This document shows positions 33,724-41,713 of a stretch of 44,116 bases of DNA, piece after piece; position 1 is the stretch's first letter, and each line of letters opens with the position of its first letter. Origin of the DNA: Bacteroidia bacterium (GTDB lineage Bacteria; Bacteroidota; Bacteroidia; AKYH767-A; OLB10); the NCBI GenBank assembly GCA_016788065.1, contig JAEUTI010000065.1, positions 1-44,116 on the forward strand, in the 5' to 3' direction. A program made the position numbers and the translations under genes. The notes beneath the pieces were generated by a model that worked only from the letters and a program-made list of their open reading frames with translations, was not told the origin of the DNA and did not search any database.

Positions 33724-35238
33724 ATGAAGTTATTTCGTGCTTGTATTTTATTAATTGTTTTTTGCATCATTGCTTTTGAAGGGCATGCACAAAAACGCAA
33801 TGCCATTTGGTGTTTTGGTGATAGTGCAGGCATCGATTTTAATAATCTTAGTTTTCCAATCCCAATAGCTACGGCTATAGATTCAAGAGGAAGTTGTTGT
33901 TCAATAAGTGACACTTCCGGTTCATTACTATTTTATGCAAGTGGGTCTGATCCTTTACAGTCGCCATTAAGTGAACTTGTTATTGTAAGGAATTCTACAC
34001 ACCAAATGATGCAAAATGGGGATTCCATAATTGGTCGAATTTGGTATTTGGAATTAACTATTACTGATGTGCCTTCATCCCAGAATTTATATTATTTGTT
34101 TTCTGCAGGAGTAACCACAAACGATGGTTTGTATTATTCTGTAATTGATATGAATGCCAACGGTGGTTTAGGGGCAGTATTACAGAAAAATATTCAGTTG
34201 GTGAATTTTAAAGTTGTTGATGGTATGCGTGCAATTAAGCATGCGAATGGCAGGGACTATTGGGTAATTATTAGAAACGCTTCTTCATTTGGTGACAAGC
34301 ATTATCTTTTCTTGGTGACTTCGTCAGGAATTACAAATTACAGTAATCAAGGGATTGGTAGCATTAATACAACAAATTCTGGAAGGTATGCCTTTTCAAA
34401 TGACGGAACTAAACTCGCATATATAAATTTCAAAGGTTTATTGGAAATCTATGATTTTGACAGATGTTCTGGGACTATCAGTAATCCTGTTACTATACAT
34501 CCTGAACCTCCAACTTCTCCTTACCCAAATAAATTTTGGAGTTGCGAATTTTCACCAAATGGTGAAGTCTTATATGTAAATACTTATTCAAATAATAGCA
34601 CCTTATACCAGTATGATTTAAATCAGCCCAATCCGGCATTGAGCAGCATGGTATTAGATTCGATTCCAAATTCTTTGATTGGGATGGGGTTTTTGAAACG
34701 TGCTCCTGATGATAAGATATATTTTTCTATGGCATATGAGTGTTTGATCGCGCCATATTGTTATCCATATCCTGACAGTGTCTACAACTACGTCAATATG
34801 AACCTGAGTGTTATCAACTCTCCTGATAGTTTAGGAACTGCTTGTGATTATGATCCATTCAGCTTTTTTTTGGGAGGCAAACGTACGTATTATGCTCTCC
34901 CCAACAATCCCGATTACGACTTACCCGCAGTTGCGGGCAGTCCCTGTGATACATTGGTAGGAGTAACTGAATCACCTGAAATTTCACAACCTGCTCTGAA
35001 TGTATTCTATCACCAAGCATGGGAAAAAGCATTCATAAATGCCTCTAACTTAAAAGGCAAAACCGGCAAATTGCTGGTGTATGATATGAAAGGGAAGGTC
35101 ATTTATTCAGAACCACTCAGGATTCAGCATGGGTACTATACCAAAGATCTTTCGATGACTGGTTTTAGTAATGGGATGTATTTGATAAAAATTCAGACGG
35201 AAAAAGAACGACTGACCAGGAAGTTGATGATTGATTGA
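33724..35238 (+). CDS. Secreted propeller-like T9SS protein, paralog 3
   Basis: 504 residues. Signal peptide FRACILLIVFCIIAFEGHAQ is followed by KRNAIWCFGDSAGIDF and DSRGSCCSISDTSGSLLFYA, homologous to the two proteins encoded at 14557 and 18331. Propeller-like repeats follow (LYYSVIDMNANGGLGAVLQK, GRYAFSNDGTKLAYIN), then an MNLSVINSPDSLGTACDYDPFSF segment shared with the other two. The C-terminus is the same atypical sorting domain (WEKAFINASNLKGKTGKLL, VYDMKGKVIYSE, SNGMYLIKIQTEKE, KLMID). It is on the opposite strand to its paralogs, lies between two 377-bp direct repeats, and its stop codon is part of a TGATGTGC octamer array. Surface role unknown. Confidence 0.85.
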   Translation: MKLFRACILLIVFCIIAFEGHAQKRNAIWCFGDSAGIDFNNLSFPIPIATAIDSRGSCCSISDTSGSLLFYASGSDPLQSPLSELVIVRNSTHQMMQNGDSIIGRIWYLELTITDVPSSQNLYYLFSAGVTTNDGLYYSVIDMNANGGLGAVLQKNIQLVNFKVVDGMRAIKHANGRDYWVIIRNASSFGDKHYLFLVTSSGITNYSNQGIGSINTTNSGRYAFSNDGTKLAYINFKGLLEIYDFDRCSGTISNPVTIHPEPPTSPYPNKFWSCEFSPNGEVLYVNTYSNNSTLYQYDLNQPNPALSSMVLDSIPNSLIGMGFLKRAPDDKIYFSMAYECLIAPYCYPYPDSVYNYVNMNLSVINSPDSLGTACDYDPFSFFLGGKRTYYALPNNPDYDLPAVAGSPCDTLVGVTESPEISQPALNVFYHQAWEKAFINASNLKGKTGKLLVYDMKGKVIYSEPLRIQHGYYTKDLSMTGFSNGMYLIKIQTEKERLTRKLMID

Positions 35239-35269
35239 TGTGCTTGTGTGCTGATGTGCTGATGTGCTG
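35236..35269. repeat. Octamer array TGATGTGC starting at the stop codon of paralog 3
   Basis: Units TGATGTGC, TTGTGTGC, TGATGTGC, TGATGTGC; the first three bases are the stop codon (35236-35238). The array leads directly into the right 377-bp repeat. Confidence 0.88.
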
Positions 35270-35640
35270 ATTTTTTAGTTTCTAGTCAAAAAAATGTGAC
35301 TGCGCTTGATTTGGTAATTTGATGATTCGGCTATTCTAGCCTTGAGCGTAGTCGAAAGGTGGTAATGGAGGTGATTATGTAAAAAGATGTTACCGCACCT
35401 CAGAAACAAAAAACCTTAATTCTTAATCCTATAGTGAAATCTCTCCCTCTCCAGCCCAAAATATTCCACGGAGGAGGGTGCCAATGCTGGAGAGGGCCGG
35501 GGTGAGGAGAGACGAAAGCTGGTGACTGCACTTGATTTGATCTACTTCATCGGTTTGAAACGAAATTTCCTTCTGAGCACAAACAATCTATCATCTATCA
35601 TTTATCATTTATCATCTTAACGAAATTTCCTTCTGAATAG
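35264..35640 (+). repeat. 377-bp direct repeat, right copy
   Basis: Partner of 33301-33677 in the same orientation, offset 1963 bp. It contains the inverted repeat at 35340-35359 and ends in CTATCAT/TTATCAT heptamers with AACGAAATTTCCTTCTGA. It accounts for the gene-free stretch 35239-35681. Confidence 0.9.
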
Positions 35641-35681
35641 AAACATATTGAATACTCAGAGCATGAATCATCCAGAATTTT

Positions 35682-36620
35682 TTATATGCCAATCGGGTGC
35701 CACGTTGTTTTCGTTTCCTGCAGGTCCAGAATCATATATGGTGACTGTGCATTTTCGTCGTTCCAGTTTTTGAAATTGTAGTGGATGACGCGTTTGACAT
35801 TCAAGGCTGCATTGGTTTGAATAGTTTTTAATTCTTCACCTGCATCGCCGCAATACACTGTAGCATTTACATCCATATGATTTGAAAAAGGTGCTACCAG
35901 CTCTTTGCGATTACCGGTAAGAATATTTACAACACCACCTGGAAGATCGGAAGCATGAAGAACTTCAGCTAGTTCAATGGCAGTCATTGGGAATGCGGTG
36001 TCGGCTAAAATAATTATGGTATTCCCTCCTACTATTGCAGGAGCGATTATGGAAACTAATCCCATTAACCCCGTTTGTGTCGGTGCAATGGCACTGACAA
36101 CACCTGTAGGCTCCGGAAATGAAAAATTAAAATGTGACGATTCAACCGGATTCACTACACTGAATATTTGCTGGTACTTATCAGACCAGCCTGCATAATG
36201 CACCAGGCGATCGATAGCAGCATTGACTTCTGCCACAGCATTATTTTTGGTAGCTCCCTGCAATATCAGCGTGTCCACAAACTGTGATTTTCTGCCTTCC
36301 AGTGTTTCCGCTATGCGATATAATATTTGCCCTTTGTTGTATGCAGAGCGCTTAGCCCACGATTCCTGCGCCTTGCGTGCGACAACCACCGCATCACGAA
36401 AATCTTTTTTGGAGCTTCTGCAAATATTGGCAATAACATTTCCGGCAGCATCATTCAGCTTATAATAACGCCCCGATTCCGACCTTGGAAATTTACCGTC
36501 GATGTAAAGCTTATATGTTTTCTGAACCGATAACCGCGTAGTTGCGTTTCCAGATCCGTTTAAATTTACACTTCCATTTACAGCTTTCATGGCTGTCTTC
36601 TTAACTTTAATTTTTTCCAT
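35682..36620 (-). CDS. Truncated, catalytically dead ALDH-superfamily protein (ALDH16 C-terminal-domain-like)
   Basis: 312 residues. The NAD-binding half of an aldehyde dehydrogenase is recognisable: YKLYIDGKFPRSESGRYY, DAVVVARKAQESWAKRSAYNKGQILYRIAE, GVVSAIAPTQTGLMGLVSIIAPAIVGGNTIIILAD, and SDLPGGVVNILTGN. The sequence then leaves the family before the catalytic Glu and Cys positions and ends KTTWHPIGI. This is a natural-looking end, not a frameshift. That layout matches the inactive second domain of ALDH16 proteins, in which a full ALDH and a pseudo-ALDH domain are fused. Here the full ALDH is a separate gene at 37947-39434. A structural or oligomerisation role with that enzyme is likely but inferred. 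A weak TAAATTTT element lies upstream. Confidence 0.8.
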   Translation of the reverse strand: MEKIKVKKTAMKAVNGSVNLNGSGNATTRLSVQKTYKLYIDGKFPRSESGRYYKLNDAAGNVIANICRSSKKDFRDAVVVARKAQESWAKRSAYNKGQILYRIAETLEGRKSQFVDTLILQGATKNNAVAEVNAAIDRLVHYAGWSDKYQQIFSVVNPVESSHFNFSFPEPTGVVSAIAPTQTGLMGLVSIIAPAIVGGNTIIILADTAFPMTAIELAEVLHASDLPGGVVNILTGNRKELVAPFSNHMDVNATVYCGDAGEELKTIQTNAALNVKRVIHYNFKNWNDENAQSPYMILDLQETKTTWHPIGI

Positions 36621-36699
36621 TTTTAAAATCCATCCCGGCCCACCGGAAAATTTATGCTTGTATTAATTAACTATATTTACATTTATTTTCAATCAGCAC

Positions 36700-36730
36700 C
36701 CCTGAAGCAGAGCTAAAGCACGCTTCAGGG
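36700..36730. repeat. Hairpin CCCTGAAGC / GCTTCAGGG
   Basis: A perfect 9-bp stem with a 13-nt loop, about 80 bp upstream of the truncated ALDH start. It could be a terminator for the upstream HNH gene or a REP-like element; no T-tract is present. Confidence 0.45.
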
Positions 36731-36805
36731 CAAATATCAGCAACCATTTGATCCTCCAGCCTGCATACCCTGGGAGGCGAGATGCATGGCATTACGCTCT
36801 ACATG

Positions 36806-36854
36806 TCACTTGCCACTTGCCACTTGCCCCTTGTCACTTGCCCCTTGTCACTAA
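36806..36854. repeat. Heptamer array TCACTTG/CCACTTG x7
   Basis: Units TCACTTG, CCACTTG, CCACTTG, CCCCTTG, TCACTTG, CCCCTTG, TCACTAA. This family is seen only here in the window and fills part of the gene-free stretch 36621-36982. Confidence 0.88.
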
Positions 36855-36857
36855 ATT

Positions 36858-36985
36858 GCAGCATCATCTTTTTACTCCGGAACAACCATCATCAAATTTT
36901 CAAATCACCAAATCGAGTGCAGTCTCACCTTTTTACTCAGGAACATACCATTAGCACATCAGCACATTAGCACATCAGCACATCA
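36858..36985 (-). repeat. Dispersed element with TGATGTGC octamers, starting at the HNH stop codon
   Basis: On the minus strand the HNH stop codon TGA (36983-36985) opens the octamers TGATGTGC, TGATGTGC, TAATGTGC, TGATGTGC. They are followed by GAGTAAAAAGGTGAGACTGC, GATTTGGTGATTTG and TTCCGGAGTAAAAAG, related to 43690-43760 and to the heads of the 377-bp repeats. Confidence 0.8.
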
Positions 36986-37552
36986 ATCAACATTAACATG
37001 CCCCCAATTCTCACCAGATTTTATCCGGTACAACTGCATTTCACTAATCTGAAATTGTTCCGCAATTGCTTTAAAGGATTGTCGGCGTGAAGAACTGAAT
37101 ATTTTCTTTTTTATTTGTTTCACTACCGGAGCAGTGAGTTTATGACCTTTGTAGATGGGCTGCTTAAGTCTTGCTTTGCGTGCTTTTAGTACCAGCGGGC
37201 TCGACTGTTGATGCTCTTCCATCTCTTCTTTCGTTACCCACTTCAGATTTTTAACATTGTTATTCGATTTATCATAATCCTTATGGATCACATATTGTTG
37301 CTTGGTACTCGCTTTTTTCAGGAATAATTCAGCAACCAGTTTATGTATGTAAAATGTTTTGTTCTCACCAAATGGCTTTACATTTAATGTGGGATAACCA
37401 CCTATGGCTGTTCCGTTTAGTATTTTGCCATCAATTATTTTATCTGAGAAACTGGCTATACGACCCAGATTTGAAACAGCATATTTGTAGCGAAGGGCAT
37501 CCTTTGGCATCCTGAGCTCTTTCCATTCTTCATTTTTAAGTGATTTCATCAT
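36983..37552 (-). CDS. NUMOD4/HNH homing-type endonuclease
   Basis: 189 residues. The N-terminus is a NUMOD4 motif (NEEWKELRMP, then YKYAVSNLGRIASFSDKIIDG). The HNH_3-type nuclease core follows: FYIHKLVAELFLKKA, then YVIHKDYDKSNNNVKNLKWVT (about residues 65-110). The C-terminal part (about 130-185) is a helix-turn-helix DNA-binding module, GHKLTAPVVKQIKKKIF, then AIAEQFQISEMQLYRIKSGENWGHV. Such proteins nick or cut DNA and often spread as selfish free-standing or intron-borne genes; no intron is visible here. It separates the two ALDH genes, all three on the same strand. Whether it is active is unknown; the HNH residues look intact except that the first His is in the IHKD context. Confidence 0.85.
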   Translation of the reverse strand: MMKSLKNEEWKELRMPKDALRYKYAVSNLGRIASFSDKIIDGKILNGTAIGGYPTLNVKPFGENKTFYIHKLVAELFLKKASTKQQYVIHKDYDKSNNNVKNLKWVTKEEMEEHQQSSPLVLKARKARLKQPIYKGHKLTAPVVKQIKKKIFSSSRRQSFKAIAEQFQISEMQLYRIKSGENWGHVNVD

Positions 37553-37646
37553 GGGACTGAAGTTTAGGGCGGCCGGAATGTGCAGCCGGAGTTAAATTTT
37601 GATAAAGCTATAAAATTTTCCCTTCAAACCAAACTTTTTTTCCGCC

Positions 37647-37920
37647 AATCTTTAATCCTTAATCCTTAATCCTTAATTCTTAATCCTTAATCCTTATTTG
37701 GCTTGTCAGTATCAAAGAGTCTTCCGGCATTCTAAATTTTAAGTTGTAAGTTTTACATTATACATTACATATTTTAAATTGCACATTTTACATTTAAAAT
37801 CCGTATCAGAGATCCCTCCGGCAATCCTTAATCCTTAATTCTTAATCCTTAATCCTTAATTCTTCCCATCTATCATCTATCATTTATCATCTATCATCTG
37901 AAAACGAATTTCCTTCTGAG
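37647..37920. repeat. Heptamer arrays AATCCTT (two) and CTATCAT with fixed tail
   Basis: AATCCTT/AATTCTT units at 37647-37697 and 37822-37863, and CTATCAT/TTATCAT units at 37869-37898 followed by AAAACGAATTTCCTTCTGAG, the same tail seen at 33677 and 35640. A run built on TTTTACATT-like words lies between (37736-37800). No gene in 37553-37946. Confidence 0.85.
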
Positions 37921-37946
37921 AATAGACCATCGTCTCGCCTCTGCAC

Positions 37947-39434
37947 TTAATCTTTAACCTGAACATAAGGATATAGTCCATGCATTCCCCCTTCTCTTCC
38001 CATGCCGCTTTCCTTATATCCTCCAAAGGGAGAAGTAGGATCGAATTTATTGTAGGTGTTTGCCCATACAACACCGGCACGAAGTTTCGATGATACCTTG
38101 AATACTTTCGAGCCTTTATCACTCCACACGCCTCCGGAGAGACCGAAAGGTGTATTGTTTGCTTTCTCAATTACTTCTTCAACAGTTCTGAAAGTTTGAA
38201 TCGCGAGTACCGGTCCGAAAATCTCTTCCTGTACTATGCGACTCGATTGCGCTACTCCGGTGAAAATAGTTGGTCGGAACCAAAAACCTTTCGAAGGAAT
38301 GGCACAACTGCTTTGATGCATACTGCCACCCTGGGCAATGCCTGCTTTTACAAGAGCTTTAATTTTATCGAGTTGTGGCTTTGAATTGATGGCACCGATA
38401 TCGGTGTTTTTATCTAATGGATCGCCGACGATCAATGTCTCCATCCGATCTTTTAACTTACGTATAACGGTTGCGGCTACACTCTCCTGAATAAAGAGTC
38501 GTGAACCGGCACAGCATACATGTCCCTGATTAAAAAATATGCCGTTAATAATTCCTTCCACAGCCTGATCAATGGCAGCATCTTCAAAAATAATATTTGC
38601 TGCTTTACCACCTAACTCCAATGTGTATTTTTTATCGGTGCCTGCCAATGCTTTCTGAATTATTTTCCCTACATCTGTAGAACCGGTAAATGCAACCTTA
38701 TCGATACCAGGATGATTTACCAATGCTGCTCCTGTTGCTCCGGCACCGGTGATAATATTCACTACTCCCGGAGGCAAATCGGCATCACGGATAATTTCTG
38801 CCAGTTTCAATGCTGTTAAGGGGGTTGTCTCAGCAGGTTTTAAGACAACAGTATTTCCGGCAGCTAAGGCAGGAGCAATTTTCCAGGCAGCCATTAAGAG
38901 CGGGAAATTCCACGGTATAATTTGTCCAGCCACACCCAGAGATGTTACTTGTTTTCCGGGCAAAGCATAATTTAACTTATCGGCCCAGCCTGCATAATAA
39001 AAGAAATGTGCTGCAGCCAAAGGAACATCAATATCGCGTGATTCCCGAATAGGCTTTCCACCATCGAGTGATTCAATAATTGCCAATTCACGTGCCCGCT
39101 CCTGCATGATTCGCGCTATGCGATAAATGTATTTGCCACGCTCGGCAGGTTTCATCTTCGACCATACCTTCGAATGTGCATTGCGTGCTGCTGCTACTGC
39201 TTTATCAACATCTTCAGAGGTAGCATCTGCAACGGAAGCAAGTACCGTCTCGCGCGCCGGATTGATGGTGTTGAAATACTTGCCCTTCACAGGAGCCTGC
39301 ATCTTACCATTGATAAATAATCCGTATTGCTTATCGATAACTACATGATCGGCACTTTCCGGTGCAGGATCATATTTCCAGTTGGTATCAAATTTTAAAG
39401 TAGGTGCGCTTTTTTTAGGTGCAGTCTTTTTCAT
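37947..39434 (-). CDS. NAD(P)-dependent aldehyde dehydrogenase (ALDH16 catalytic-domain-like)
   Basis: 495 residues, a complete ALDH that oxidises an aldehyde to the carboxylate in the cytoplasm. Signatures are YGLFINGKMQAPVKGKYFNT, IIPWNFPLLMAAWKIAPALAAGNTVVLKPAE (cofactor fold), GVVNIITGAGATGAALVNHPGIDKVAFTGSTDVG, the catalytic Glu in YTLELGGKAANIIFEDA (near 273), the nucleophile Cys in FFNQGHVCCAGSRLF (near 305), and QEEIFGPVLAIQTFRT. The end SPFGGYKESGMGREGGMHGLYPYVQVK is typical. It is followed downstream by an HNH gene and a pseudo-ALDH gene, resembling a split ALDH16. A TACATTTG promoter element precedes it. Substrate unknown. Confidence 0.93.
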   Translation of the reverse strand: MKKTAPKKSAPTLKFDTNWKYDPAPESADHVVIDKQYGLFINGKMQAPVKGKYFNTINPARETVLASVADATSEDVDKAVAAARNAHSKVWSKMKPAERGKYIYRIARIMQERARELAIIESLDGGKPIRESRDIDVPLAAAHFFYYAGWADKLNYALPGKQVTSLGVAGQIIPWNFPLLMAAWKIAPALAAGNTVVLKPAETTPLTALKLAEIIRDADLPPGVVNIITGAGATGAALVNHPGIDKVAFTGSTDVGKIIQKALAGTDKKYTLELGGKAANIIFEDAAIDQAVEGIINGIFFNQGHVCCAGSRLFIQESVAATVIRKLKDRMETLIVGDPLDKNTDIGAINSKPQLDKIKALVKAGIAQGGSMHQSSCAIPSKGFWFRPTIFTGVAQSSRIVQEEIFGPVLAIQTFRTVEEVIEKANNTPFGLSGGVWSDKGSKVFKVSSKLRAGVVWANTYNKFDPTSPFGGYKESGMGREGGMHGLYPYVQVKD

Positions 39435-39456
39435 CAGGGAAGAGCGAATTGTTGCC

Positions 39457-39464
39457 CAAATGTA
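39457..39464 (-). promoter_or_regulatory. Putative -7 element TACATTTG for the ALDH gene
   Basis: On the minus strand TACATTTG matches TAnnTTTG and is 22 nt before the ATG at 39434. No convincing -33 TTG. Confidence 0.5.
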
Positions 39465-39590
39465 TTGAATTAATTGAAAACTTTTTCACTTTAAAACCGT
39501 GAAGTAATCCATTGGATAACGTGAAAAACAGACGAAAATACTGTTTAACTAATTGATATGTAATTAGTTTTAAAATAATTACCCGTTCAC

Positions 39591-40334
39591 TTACTTCATC
39601 TTGGTGACCAAAGGAGGGTATTCCGGCTTCATATCTTTAAGTGCATCCAGTATAACCTCTGCCATAAGATATTCTTTGTACCAGTTTTTATCGGATGGAA
39701 TGATATGCCATTTACAAGCATCACATTTATCGAAAATAGTGTCATAAACTTCCATATAAGCATCCCATTTTTTTGCTGTCTCCCAATCGGAATCTTTATG
39801 CTTCCAGAATTTTTTCGGATTGGTCATGCGTTCCTGCAACCTTTCTTTTTGTTCTTCCTTCGACACATGCAACATAAATTTCAAAACCCTGGTTCCATTT
39901 TCTTCCAGCATTTTTTCAAAATCATTTATTTGCTGAAAGCGTTTTTTAATTACCGACTCCGGCAAAAATTTTTCTACCGATGGAACAAGTATATCTTCAT
40001 AATGGGAACGATTAAAAATGTGAATCATCCCAGCCGGTGGCACTTGTGCATGAATACGCCACAAAAAATCGTGCGAATATTCCAGTTCAGTTGGTTTCTT
40101 AAAACAAATCACATGAGTACCCATCGGATTTACAGAGGCAAATACATCTTTGATGGCACCATCTTTTCCGGAGGCATCCATTCCCTGCAAAATTACCAGC
40201 AGACTTTGTTTCGATTCAGCATATAATTTTAGTTGCCACTCACCAATTGCAGCCACCATTTCTTCCGTCTTTTTGCGAATATCCGACTCATCAACCGATT
40301 TGGAAGGTCCTGTTTTTATTTCTGCTAATTTCAT
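39591..40334 (-). CDS. ppk2: Polyphosphate kinase 2 family protein
   Basis: 247 residues, a single PPK2 domain. PPK2 enzymes move phosphate between inorganic polyphosphate and nucleotides (AMP, ADP or GDP), buffering energy and nucleotide pools. Walker A is LQGMDASGKDGAIKD (residues 49-63), Walker B is IHIFNRSHYEDILVP (104-118), and the lid region is KEEQKERLQERMTNPKKFWKH. It ends WHIIPSDKNWYKEYLMAEVI. The subclass, and so AMP versus ADP preference, cannot be settled by eye. It is the last gene of a minus-strand run; the preceding stop is 36 bp away. A 7/8 match to a -7 element (TACCTTTA, 40363-40370) overlaps that stop, so it may also have its own promoter. Confidence 0.92.
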   Translation of the reverse strand: MKLAEIKTGPSKSVDESDIRKKTEEMVAAIGEWQLKLYAESKQSLLVILQGMDASGKDGAIKDVFASVNPMGTHVICFKKPTELEYSHDFLWRIHAQVPPAGMIHIFNRSHYEDILVPSVEKFLPESVIKKRFQQINDFEKMLEENGTRVLKFMLHVSKEEQKERLQERMTNPKKFWKHKDSDWETAKKWDAYMEVYDTIFDKCDACKWHIIPSDKNWYKEYLMAEVILDALKDMKPEYPPLVTKMK

Positions 40335-40370
40335 GGTTGCAATTGTTGGGATGAAAACGAATTAAAGGTA

Positions 40371-41030
40371 TTACTCAATACTTTTCAAAGCAGCTGCTTT
40401 CGATTTGACTAATTCCTGTTGAGTATTTAGCTCTGCTTTGCTCTTTGAAATTTTTTCCTGATTTTCTTTTATAACCGCTTCATTGTCGCTGATCTTTTGC
40501 TTCATCTCCTCATTTTCTTTTTTAAGATCTTCTGTTGAATCGACTAGCTTCTCGTGATTTTTCTCCATTGCATTCAAGGCCTTCTCAACTATTTCAAGCT
40601 CTTCAGAAGCTTGCTCTTTGCGAAAATCAACTGCAAATTCTGACAACAAAGCTTCTACCCCTCTTGCCGATCCCCGTTCGTTATTGATAAAATGTCCGTT
40701 TCTGTTGACCGCCATGATGATGGTAACATCTTTACCTGAAGATTTGAATGCGGCATAAATGTCAATGGTATCTGGACTGATATCTTTTACCATAGCATTA
40801 TCCTGAAAAATAAGTCCATCCGATTTCTCCTGTTTACCCTTTTGCTTTTTCAGGTAAGAACTGAAAGCCTTCTCCACTTTTTCAAGTTCTGTATTTTCCA
40901 GAGTCACCAATGATGCAGGATGTGTTCCTCCGGCAATTTCAGCAGTTTCATTTCGAATAATAGTTTTTTGGGCAAACGAATACATCGCAGGGAAAATGAA
41001 TAGCAATGCTAAGGGCAGAATTTTTTTCAT
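40371..41030 (-). CDS. Secreted/periplasmic coiled-coil protein of unknown function
   Basis: 219 residues. Signal peptide ILPLALLFIFPAMYSFAQ. The first mature half (25-135) is a small mixed domain (IIRNETAEIAGG, YLKKQKGKQEKSDGLIF, IDIYAAFKSSGKDVTIIMAVNRNG). From about 138 to the end it is a long charged heptad-rich helix (EELEIVEKALNAMEKNHEKL, then KKENEEMKQKISDNEAVIKENQEKISKSKAEL), certain to form a coiled coil. I recognise no family. Located 19 bp downstream of the DUF502 gene and 36 bp before PPK2, suggesting co-transcription. A role at the cell envelope is inferred only from the signal peptide. Confidence 0.8.
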   Translation of the reverse strand: MKKILPLALLFIFPAMYSFAQKTIIRNETAEIAGGTHPASLVTLENTELEKVEKAFSSYLKKQKGKQEKSDGLIFQDNAMVKDISPDTIDIYAAFKSSGKDVTIIMAVNRNGHFINNERGSARGVEALLSEFAVDFRKEQASEELEIVEKALNAMEKNHEKLVDSTEDLKKENEEMKQKISDNEAVIKENQEKISKSKAELNTQQELVKSKAAALKSIE

Positions 41031-41049
41031 GACTTTATGAATTTAAATT

Positions 41050-41631
41050 TTAAATATCGGTAACTCCACCAGAAATAATAAACTTCATCATTTCAGTTCC
41101 TGATGCATCCAGTTCTTTCACATTAGTAGCTTCGACCACCAAAAGCTGACCGTTGAATCCATAGGAAAATGGAAGGTAAACAGCAATTTTTGTAGATTCA
41201 ATTCCCATCTGGGTCAAATCATTTTCAGTGACAAATCCGATTCGCTGAATCATTGGATTTACGTTGATCGTAACCAAAACAGGTTTGGTAAAACGTTTCT
41301 TTTCACCAACAAAAGCCTCTATCAGATCTTTAACCGAAGTATAAATAATTTTCAGCAGCGGTGTGCGCTCCATTAGCTTCTCTACCAGTATAAAAAAAGG
41401 ATTTGCAACAAGGAAGGAAGCAAAATATCCCAGAATGGTAACTATAGAAAACAAAATGATAATTCCCAATCCCGGTAAATCGAAACTGGGCAATCCGGGG
41501 ATACTCACCGGAATATGTACAGGAATAAGGCTGTCGATCCACAGAATTGCCTGAATCAACATAACCAGTGTTACAGTTATCGGAACTACAATCAATAATC
41601 CTTGCAGGAAGTAATTAAAGATACGTCTCAT
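41050..41631 (-). CDS. DUF502 family inner-membrane protein
   Basis: 193 residues matching the DUF502 family, whose function is unknown. The start MRRIFNYFLQGLLIVVPITVTL is the usual family opening and first membrane helix; the second is LGIIILFSIVTILGYFASFLV (about 52-74). ERTPLLKIIYTSVKDLIEAF and the soluble beta-domain (PVLVTINVNPMIQRIGFVTE, then VAVYLPFSYGFNGQ-like KIAVYLPFSYGF) follow, ending TEMMKFIISGGV. The ATG start gives the complete first helix. It lies 82 bp downstream of the purF-like gene and directly upstream of the coiled-coil gene. Confidence 0.88.
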   Translation of the reverse strand: MRRIFNYFLQGLLIVVPITVTLVMLIQAILWIDSLIPVHIPVSIPGLPSFDLPGLGIIILFSIVTILGYFASFLVANPFFILVEKLMERTPLLKIIYTSVKDLIEAFVGEKKRFTKPVLVTINVNPMIQRIGFVTENDLTQMGIESTKIAVYLPFSYGFNGQLLVVEATNVKELDASGTEMMKFIISGGVTDI

Positions 41632-41713
41632 GAGCTAAGAGTTGGTAATGAACTGATAAATATTTAAAAAAACAGAGTTTATACATTGCAGCAATCACAA
41701 ACCAAACGCCGAC

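Noticed and set aside
35682..36620. Frameshifted pseudogene of an aldehyde dehydrogenase
   Set aside because: The C-terminal part is coherent, ends in a plausible conserved tail, and no ALDH C-terminal half is found in another frame downstream, where only repeats occur.
36983..37552. Group I intron hosting the HNH gene
   Set aside because: Both flanking ALDH frames are complete and no intron core or interrupted exon is visible, so it is treated as free-standing.
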